From NCBI GenBank assembly GCA_029939815.1, contig JAOZSF010000102.1:1-7008 (forward strand): a stretch of DNA of 7,008 bases. Reading direction: 5' to 3'. Under the pieces are notes generated by a model that did not search any database, was not told the origin of the DNA, and saw only the letters and a program-made list of their open reading frames with translations. A program made the position numbers and the translations under genes. Source of the stretch: a bacterium. Lineage in GTDB: Bacteria > Auribacterota > UBA3054 > B51-G9. Of the stretch, positions 1 to 4,679 are shown piece by piece; position 1 is the stretch's first letter, and each line of letters opens with the position of its first letter.

Positions 1-605
1 ATAATTTCATCTTTTCCGGCTTCTTTTGCTTCAATACATTTTTTGATGAGTGCGGGAATAACATGTGAAGAATTCGGATCAAAATTATCTTTTGGACCAT
101 ACAAATTCACCGGTAAAAGGAAAATTCCCTTCGTGCCGTATTCATCTCTGTACGACTGGAGCTGGACAAGCATACATTTTTTCGCGATGCCGTAAGGAGC
201 ATTAGTTTCTTCAGGATAACCATTCCAAAGTTCTTCTTCTTTAAAAGGAACGGGAGTGAATTTCGGATACGCGCAAATCGTTCCGATTGCAACGAATTTC
301 TCTAAACCGTAAAGTCGTGCCTGTTCGATTAATTGCGCGCCCATCATAAGATTTTTGTAGTAAAAGCTTCCGGGATGTTCGCGGTTAGCACCAATTCCAC
401 CGACAACTGCGGCGAGATGGATTACGATATCCGGTTTCGCGTCCTGATACATTTTAATAATATCTTTTTCAGTAGTTAGGTCGTAATCTTCGATATGGGG
501 AACGAAAATATTTTCGCATCCTTTAGATTTAAGATTTTCAATTAAATGAGAGCCGAGAAATCCTGCTCCGCCTGTTATACATATTCTTTTGTTTTTAATA
601 TTCAT
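1..605 (-). CDS. fcl: GDP-L-fucose synthase-type NAD(P)-dependent epimerase/reductase, partial (C-terminus outside window)
   Basis: I translated this frame directly; it starts at the ATG at 605-603 and stays open for 201 codons to the left edge. It is an extended SDR protein: the nucleotide-binding loop GGAGFLG is at residues 12-18, HLAAVVGGIGAN at 63-74, the GTICAYP segment at 108-114 and the catalytic YGIAK (Tyr138, Lys142) further on. NLYGPKDNFDPNSSHVIPA follows near residues 172-190. Cys111 and the His of SHVIPA align with the Cys/His pair used by E. coli Fcl for epimerisation. In that family the enzyme converts GDP-4-keto-6-deoxymannose to GDP-L-fucose with NADPH in the cytoplasm. The usual serine before the Cys is Thr-Ile here, a variation I believe occurs in many homologues. 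Full family length is about 310-320 residues, so roughly one third is missing. It lies downstream of a glycosyltransferase on the same strand, consistent with surface glycan synthesis. A related nucleotide-sugar reductase remains possible. Confidence 0.9.
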   Translation of the reverse strand, partial: MNIKNKRICITGGAGFLGSHLIENLKSKGCENIFVPHIEDYDLTTEKDIIKMYQDAKPDIVIHLAAVVGGIGANREHPGSFYYKNLMMGAQLIEQARLYGLEKFVAIGTICAYPKFTPVPFKEEELWNGYPEETNAPYGIAKKCMLVQLQSYRDEYGTKGIFLLPVNLYGPKDNFDPNSSHVIPALIKKCIEAKEAGKDEI

Positions 606-611
606 GTTTTA

Positions 612-616
612 CCTCT
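612..616 (-). promoter_or_regulatory. Ribosome binding site of the fcl-type gene
   Basis: On the minus strand AGAGG stands six bases before the ATG at 605. It is a normal Shine-Dalgarno and supports this start. A TATAAT-like hexamer lies just upstream, but it is too close to the ribosome site and has no -35 partner, so I do not call a promoter. Read-through from the glycosyltransferase gene is more likely. Confidence 0.7.
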
Positions 617-646
617 TTATTATATTTTGTTAAAATTTTTCATCCT

Positions 647-701
647 TAATTCATAATGACCATGCGAAATACGCATGTTATTTCATTGCATAATTCATAA
701 T
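647..701. repeat. Hairpin flanked by 11-bp direct repeats in the glycosyltransferase/fcl gap
   Basis: TAATTCATAAT occurs at 647-657 and again at 691-701. Between them CATGCG (661-666) and CGCATG (672-677) form a perfect 6-bp stem with a 5-nt loop. The right repeat overlaps the stop codon of the glycosyltransferase gene. The stem has no T-run after it on the minus strand, so it is a poor intrinsic terminator. It may instead be an mRNA-processing or stabilising hairpin, or a remnant of a small dispersed repeat. Confidence 0.5.
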
Positions 702-1657
702 TTCTTCAATTGTTTCCTTATTCTCAATGTTCTCGGCAGATTTTTCATAAAAGAAAAATATGCCGCAAGAGGAGCAAAGCAAACTCCCGGTCTGCGAAAA
801 AGTAAGATTAGAAACATCGCAATCGGCGCGAGAAAAACCCGCCATGCTCTTTTTATCAACATTCCCGGCGGACAGTTTTTTAACCACGTGTAAAAAACAT
901 TCGCGGGAAGCCTGCTCAATGTAGCCGCGCTTTTCGTGTGCCAGAGAACACCGTCTTGAGTGCCCGAATGAGCATGCCACGCAATCAGTTTTGGTGAATA
1001 AAGACATTTAAATCCCATTAAATTCATCCTGAGATAAATATCCACATCCTCACCATAAGCGAAATACAGTTCATCATAAAATTGTATTTTATTTTCCGCT
1101 TCAAATGATGATTTATCCAAAGCGTCCCGCCGGAAAATCGGACAGCAGCCCGCGGGACCGAAAACTTCTCTCTCTTCTTCCGCGTCGGTCAGCAGAGTTG
1201 AAATGCTGAAATGTTTTGTCAGCCAGACGCCTGAGCAGATTACTTCTTCAGTTGGTTCATCGTCATAGCGATAAATTTTCGCGCCGAGCATTTGGAAGCC
1301 GGCATTTTCCGAGAAAAGTTTCCCTGCGTTTTCGAGAAAATCTTTCTCTAAAAAAACATCGACATTCAATGGAACAATATATTTTCCGTTTGATTCGCGG
1401 ATACCTTTATTCATTCCTGCGGCGAACCCGATGTTTTTTTTCAGAAGAATTTTTTTCGCCGGTACGCCAACCAATTCATCAAGATTTACGGAGTTAATCC
1501 ATTCCGTGCTTCCGTCTGTCGAGCCATTATCAATACAGAACACTTCAAAAGCTCTATGCGACTGATTTCTAAGTGCGCCGAGACATTTTTTCAGATAAAC
1601 TAAACTGTTCCAATTAAGGACAATTATCGAGAAATCAATTTTACTATTTTCATTCAT
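695..1657 (-). CDS. Family 2 glycosyltransferase (rhamnosyltransferase-like)
   Basis: The product has 320 residues, a typical length for GT-A fold family 2 enzymes that add a sugar from a nucleotide donor to a lipid-linked or polysaccharide acceptor at the inner face of the membrane. The N-terminal strand FSIIVLNWNS (9-18) is followed by CIDNGSTDGS (41-50) with the nucleotide-contacting Asp43. NIGFAAGMNKGI lies at 75-86 and the metal-binding DxD-like NVDV at 98-101, where the first Asp is replaced by Asn. GPAGCCPIFRRDAL is at 167-180, the catalytic-region GEDVDIYLR at 202-210, and AWH at 226-228. A hydrophobic stretch at about 274-304 and a basic tail suggest membrane attachment. The layout resembles WbbL/RfbF rhamnosyltransferases, but the sugar cannot be read from sequence. 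Its likely -10 lies only 7 nt before the ATG and there is no Shine-Dalgarno. The fcl-type gene follows 89 nt downstream, so both may be one transcript. Confidence 0.9.
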   Translation of the reverse strand: MNENSKIDFSIIVLNWNSLVYLKKCLGALRNQSHRAFEVFCIDNGSTDGSTEWINSVNLDELVGVPAKKILLKKNIGFAAGMNKGIRESNGKYIVPLNVDVFLEKDFLENAGKLFSENAGFQMLGAKIYRYDDEPTEEVICSGVWLTKHFSISTLLTDAEEEREVFGPAGCCPIFRRDALDKSSFEAENKIQFYDELYFAYGEDVDIYLRMNLMGFKCLYSPKLIAWHAHSGTQDGVLWHTKSAATLSRLPANVFYTWLKNCPPGMLIKRAWRVFLAPIAMFLILLFRRPGVCFAPLAAYFSFMKNLPRTLRIRKQLKKL

Positions 1658-1664
1658 TATAAAG

Positions 1665-1693
1665 ATTTTATCAAAACCGGCATATTTTTACAA
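1665..1693 (-). promoter_or_regulatory. Putative promoter for the glycosyltransferase gene
   Basis: On the minus strand TTGTAA (1693-1688) and TAAAAT (1670-1665) are separated by exactly 17 nt. Only 7 nt separate the -10 from the ATG at 1657, so transcription would begin at or next to the start codon. That matches the lack of any Shine-Dalgarno. The -35 matches the sigma70 consensus at 4 of 6 positions, so this is moderate evidence. Confidence 0.45.
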
Positions 1694-1701
1694 TAATTAT
1701 T

Positions 1702-1730
1702 TTTACATTCATTCAGTTTAATGGTATAAT
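1702..1730 (+). promoter_or_regulatory. Strong sigma70-type promoter for the redox/radical SAM operon
   Basis: TTTACA (1702-1707) and a perfect TATAAT (1725-1730) are separated by 17 nt. The start of transcription is expected near 1737, leaving a leader of about 38 nt before the ATG at 1775. It is back to back with the leftward promoter at 1665-1693, with 8 nt between the two -35 boxes, so a single regulator could cover both. Confidence 0.75.
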
Positions 1731-1739
1731 ATTATCGAT

Positions 1740-1774
1740 AAAGGAGAATTGAATTAATAAATTTCTTTATTGAT
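1740..1774 (+). promoter_or_regulatory. Shine-Dalgarno plus hairpin-bridged spacer
   Basis: AAAGGAG (1740-1746) is a near-perfect Shine-Dalgarno but lies 28 nt before the ATG at 1775, far beyond the usual 5-10. The interval 1753-1774 folds into a 9-bp, AU-rich stem (1753-1761 with 1766-1774, including one G-U pair) with the 4-nt loop TTTC. The stem ends exactly at the ATG. If it folds, the effective Shine-Dalgarno to start distance is 6 nt. No ATG, GTG or TTG in the correct frame lies nearer the ribosome site; only ATT or ATA codons do, and an in-frame TAA at 1739-1741 closes the frame. Confidence 0.55.
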
Positions 1775-3445
1775 ATGGATAACAATTTCAATATTTCATT
1801 CCTGTTAGGCGGACTAATTACCGGCTTGTCTGTTGGCGCTCTGTGCCTAAGTACATGCAGTTGTCTGCTGCTGCCTTTGTTTTTAAGCAAACGGCAAAAT
1901 CTCCTTAAATCTTTTTTCGTATTTCTGAATTTCTCATGCGGTCGTTTTTTAGCTTATGTCACCTTTGGCGTTATTATCGGCTGGTTAGGCTCTAAAATCA
2001 GTTTGCTTCCATGGTTAAACTGGATAATTCCTTCAAGTTATTTGATTGCCGCTTTGCTTCTGTTGAGTTATATAAACAAAAGTTCACACGCATGCGCCTT
2101 AGAGAAAAAATCAAACAAAAAATCAGTTCCGTTTCTTCTTGGCATAACTACAGGATTGAATTTTTGCCCGCCATTTGTTTTGGCCGCGACAGTCACAATT
2201 CAAACAAAAAGTGCTTTGTGGGGCGGGCTATATTTCTTTGCTTTTTTTCTCGGCACTTCCGTTTATCTTTTTCCTCTGATCTTTGCCGGAGCACTTACAC
2301 GCTGGGGATTTTGGAGAAAGATAGGCAGGACAGCAGGAATAATTGTTGGTTTCGCTTATATCTTTTTCGCGCTTTTAAACTTTCATTCTCTGCTTTACTC
2401 AAAAAAATCCATTGATGCTGAAACAATCGCAGGACCGGCTTATAAAAACTTAAACTTAGTTGATACAAGAAAACTTAATGTCGATTCGCACGGATACGCG
2501 GGAAAAACACCTGTTATTATCGCAGTTGATGATTCAGGCGTTATTTCAAATGTCTTTCTATTGGAAAACAATGAATCTAAATATGTTGTTGAACCGGTGT
2601 CAAAATGGCTTGAACAATGGAAAAATAACTCAATGGATTTCCTGTTGGAAAATGTCGAGTCCGTTGATGGGGTTAGTGGAGCAACAATGACAACTGACTC
2701 GCTGCGCAAAAATCTTCACGCCGCCGCAAACCGTTTTTTAGCGCTGAAAAATAAAAGCGATAACCAATTACGGACCGCGAACCACGGATTACGGATTACG
2801 TACCGTTTTGCAAGAACGGTAATCCCATTTATTATTCTTTTTACAATTGCGGTATTGGTTGCAAAAATTTCCCGGCTGCAAAAATTGTGGCTGCAATTTT
2901 GTCTGTGGATTTTAGCGGTCGCGATTCTTGGTTTCTATCGTACCACGTTTTTCTCTATTGAGCAAGTCTCTCTGCTTATTCATGGTAATTTCCCGCCAAT
3001 TAGTAATTTATCCTGGTATGTAGTCTTTTTTATGACAATTATCTCTCCTCTCTTTTTCGGAAGAGCTTATTGCAAATATGTTTGCCCGTTTGGCGCGGCA
3101 ACAGAAATTTGTTACCGCGTAATTCCCGGTAATCTCCAATTACCGAAAAGTGTAATAAAATATTTACGGTACACAAAATATATATTATTATTTACAGTAA
3201 TTATTCTGATGGTTGTGTTCTCAAAAATTCCCGCGGATAAATTTGAGCCGTTCCATTCGATCTTTACGAGAAATCAGACAAAAATTTATTTTATGTTCGG
3301 ATTATCAGTTTTAATTGTGTCTTGCTTTATTAAAAGATTCTGGTGTAACTTCTTTTGCGTTGACGGCGCACTCTTTGAAATAATTTCCCGATTTAATAAA
3401 AAAATACCTACAGATGAAACACAGATAAATGATAAATATATTTAA
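1775..3445 (+). CDS. Three-domain membrane redox protein: CcdA/DsbD-like, FMN-binding and NosR-like Fe-S membrane domains
   Basis: The 556-residue protein has three parts. Residues 1-205 form about six membrane helices like the CcdA/DsbD/UreH-type thiol-transfer domain. LCLSTCSCLLLP (Cys24, 28, 30) is in helix 1 and NFCPPF (Cys131) in helix 4, the two places where CcdA keeps its redox pair. Residues 215-320 resemble the FMN-binding domain of NqrC/RnfG/NosR, with DGVSGAT (298-304) matching the Dxx(S/T)GAT motif that ApbE flavinylates on Thr304. Residues 346-540 form further helices with CKYVCP (Cys433/Cys437) and CNFFC (Cys524/Cys528), as in NosR-type membrane Fe-S proteins. The second motif lacks the usual proline. 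I infer electron transfer across the inner membrane between thiol, flavin and Fe-S centres. A linker at about 329-343 is encoded by a repeat tract. It overlaps the radical SAM gene by 17 nt, which argues for coupled translation. The start follows from the leader analysis; I know no established symbol for this fusion. Confidence 0.85.
   Translation: MDNNFNISFLLGGLITGLSVGALCLSTCSCLLLPLFLSKRQNLLKSFFVFLNFSCGRFLAYVTFGVIIGWLGSKISLLPWLNWIIPSSYLIAALLLLSYINKSSHACALEKKSNKKSVPFLLGITTGLNFCPPFVLAATVTIQTKSALWGGLYFFAFFLGTSVYLFPLIFAGALTRWGFWRKIGRTAGIIVGFAYIFFALLNFHSLLYSKKSIDAETIAGPAYKNLNLVDTRKLNVDSHGYAGKTPVIIAVDDSGVISNVFLLENNESKYVVEPVSKWLEQWKNNSMDFLLENVESVDGVSGATMTTDSLRKNLHAAANRFLALKNKSDNQLRTANHGLRITYRFARTVIPFIILFTIAVLVAKISRLQKLWLQFCLWILAVAILGFYRTTFFSIEQVSLLIHGNFPPISNLSWYVVFFMTIISPLFFGRAYCKYVCPFGAATEICYRVIPGNLQLPKSVIKYLRYTKYILLFTVIILMVVFSKIPADKFEPFHSIFTRNQTKIYFMFGLSVLIVSCFIKRFWCNFFCVDGALFEIISRFNKKIPTDETQINDKYI
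2767..2825 (+). repeat. In-frame direct-repeat tract and bulged hairpin inside the redox gene
   Basis: ATTACGGA occurs at 2767-2774 and 2788-2795, and the 7-bp unit CGGATTA is tandem at 2785-2791 and 2792-2798. Directly after, TACCGTT (2801-2807) and AACGGTA (2815-2821) pair perfectly. The stem extends as GGAT (2793-2796) with ATCC (2822-2825) across a 4-nt bulge. The tract encodes the soluble linker LRTANHGLRIT, between the FMN domain and the next membrane helix. From memory, similar in-frame ...LRIT-type repeats occur scattered through some bacterial genomes. Confidence 0.6.
3127..3145 (+). repeat. Perfect 7-bp hairpin inside the redox gene
   Basis: CGGTAAT (3127-3133) and ATTACCG (3139-3145) form a perfect stem with a 5-nt loop. 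It lies in the hydrophilic loop after the CKYVCP motif (encoding PGNLQLP) and shares GGTAAT with the hairpin near 2820. It could be a small palindromic element or chance. Confidence 0.35.
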
Positions 3446-4628
3446 ACCTTTTTTAGCTTTAGCCTTAATCGCGATTGTTACCGCGTTGTTCGTTTCCAAT
3501 TTATGGGTCGAAATTCACGGCAGTCTCGGGAAAAATACCCCCGAAATAAGTTGGAAGAAAAATGCGGACGTTTCCGGATTTACTAAAATATCAAGCGGCG
3601 AAGTCGCTCGCGCAGGTCTTTCAATGCATATCGCGGAATATTGGGACGCGATAGAAGACAATGCCGTGATTTGCAAACTCTGTCCCCGAAAATGCGTTAT
3701 TCCAAACGGATATAGCGGAGATTGCAGGGCTCGTGTTAATATCGGCGGAATTCTAAGGACTGTTGTTTATGGTAAAGCTGTTGCGATTCATGTAGATCCG
3801 ATAGAAAAAAAGCCGCTTTTCCATTTTTATCCTAAAAGTAAGGCGTTTTCCGTTGCAACGGCCGGCTGTAATTTGAAATGTATTTTTTGCCAGAATTGGG
3901 AAATATCACAAGCCAAACCGGAAAAAACAAGATATATAAATTTGTCACCGGAACAAATTGTTGATGAGGCGCTCCGGGCAGGTTGTAAATCAATAGCATA
4001 TACTTATACTGAGCCCACAATATTTTTTGAATATATGCGTGACACGGCAAAGCTCGCGAAATCAAAAGGATTGAAAAATGTTTATATAACTTGCGGATAT
4101 ATTGAAGAAAAACCTTTGCGGGAACTATGCAAATATATTGACGCCGCTAATGTTGATTTGAAAGGATTCTCAAAACAGTTTTATTCGGAATACACAACCG
4201 GAAAATTAAATCCCGTATTAAATACTTTTAAAATCCTGAAGGAAGAAGGCGTTTGGACCGAGCTTACTAACTTAATTATCCCGGGCGCTAATGATTCGCC
4301 TCAGGATATAAGTAATTTGTGCAAATGGGTTGTAACTGAAATAGGAACCGATATGCCGGTTCATTTCTCAAGATTCTTCCCAAACTACAAAATTATGGAT
4401 CGGCCGCCAACGCCGATATCAACGCTTAATATGGCCGTGAAAATAGCGAAAAGTTTCGGTATAAAATATATTTACGCGGGAAATGTCGCGGGAAGCAAAT
4501 ATGAATCAACTTATTGCCCCCATTGCGGGAGAAAACTTATAGAAAGAAGTGGATATTACATTAAAGACGTAAATATAAAAAACGGGAAATGTATTTTTTG
4601 CGGTGAGAAAATTGCCGGGAAATGGTGA
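3429..4628 (+). CDS. amrS: Membrane-anchored AmrS-type radical SAM enzyme (AmmeMemoRadiSam family)
   Basis: The protein has 399 residues. A hydrophobic anchor at about 7-26 and a linker precede a complete AmrS/PflA-like core. An auxiliary cysteine segment (Cys82, 85, 89, 99) comes first, then VDPIEKKPLFHFYP (122-135). The radical SAM motif CNLKCIFC (Cys147, 151, 154) binds the 4Fe-4S cluster that cleaves SAM, and YTYTEPTIF lies at 191-199. The C-terminus is a zinc ribbon (Cys363, 366, 388, 391) ending in IAGKW. The AmrS family's substrate is not well established. The ATG at 3429 directly follows an in-frame TAA (3426-3428) and overlaps the upstream gene by 17 nt. It has no Shine-Dalgarno, so translation is probably coupled. 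Met66 (3624) would give a 334-residue, family-length protein without the anchor, preceded only by a weak AGG. The open, signal-like extension makes me prefer 3429. There is no twin-arginine motif. AMMECR1 and Memo partners are absent from this window. Confidence 0.87.
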   Translation: MINIFKPFLALALIAIVTALFVSNLWVEIHGSLGKNTPEISWKKNADVSGFTKISSGEVARAGLSMHIAEYWDAIEDNAVICKLCPRKCVIPNGYSGDCRARVNIGGILRTVVYGKAVAIHVDPIEKKPLFHFYPKSKAFSVATAGCNLKCIFCQNWEISQAKPEKTRYINLSPEQIVDEALRAGCKSIAYTYTEPTIFFEYMRDTAKLAKSKGLKNVYITCGYIEEKPLRELCKYIDAANVDLKGFSKQFYSEYTTGKLNPVLNTFKILKEEGVWTELTNLIIPGANDSPQDISNLCKWVVTEIGTDMPVHFSRFFPNYKIMDRPPTPISTLNMAVKIAKSFGIKYIYAGNVAGSKYESTYCPHCGRKLIERSGYYIKDVNIKNGKCIFCGEKIAGKW

Positions 4629-4679
4629 GCCGTAATTTAGATGTGTTATTTCATTGTACAGAATTTACATGATTTATTT

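Noticed and set aside
617..625. TATAAT-like -10 upstream of the fcl-type gene
   Set aside because: It has no acceptable -35 at 16-18 nt, and transcription from it would begin within or after the ribosome binding site.
676..688. 13-bp TGTTATTTCATTG shared with 4644-4656, both just past minus-strand stop codons
   Set aside because: A 13-bp match is about what chance gives in 7 kb of AT-rich DNA, and the flanking bases do not extend it.
678..1007. 109-codon minus-strand open frame overlapping the glycosyltransferase
   Set aside because: It is out of frame with the glycosyltransferase, whose motifs are clear. It has a Cys-rich, family-less sequence and no ribosome site, so it is a shadow frame.
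1664..1677. FNR-like TTGAT...ATC site in the divergent promoter region
   Set aside because: The half-site spacing is 3 rather than 4 and the second half is not ATCAA.
2011..2415. 134-codon plus-strand open frame inside the redox gene
   Set aside because: It lies wholly inside the CcdA-like coding region in another frame, with basic, Phe/Ser-rich content typical of a shifted membrane-protein frame.
4629..4679. Bidirectional terminator between the convergent genes
   Set aside because: Only weak short complementarities (TGTA/TACA) and scattered T runs are present. No GC-rich stem followed by a T-run is seen on either strand.
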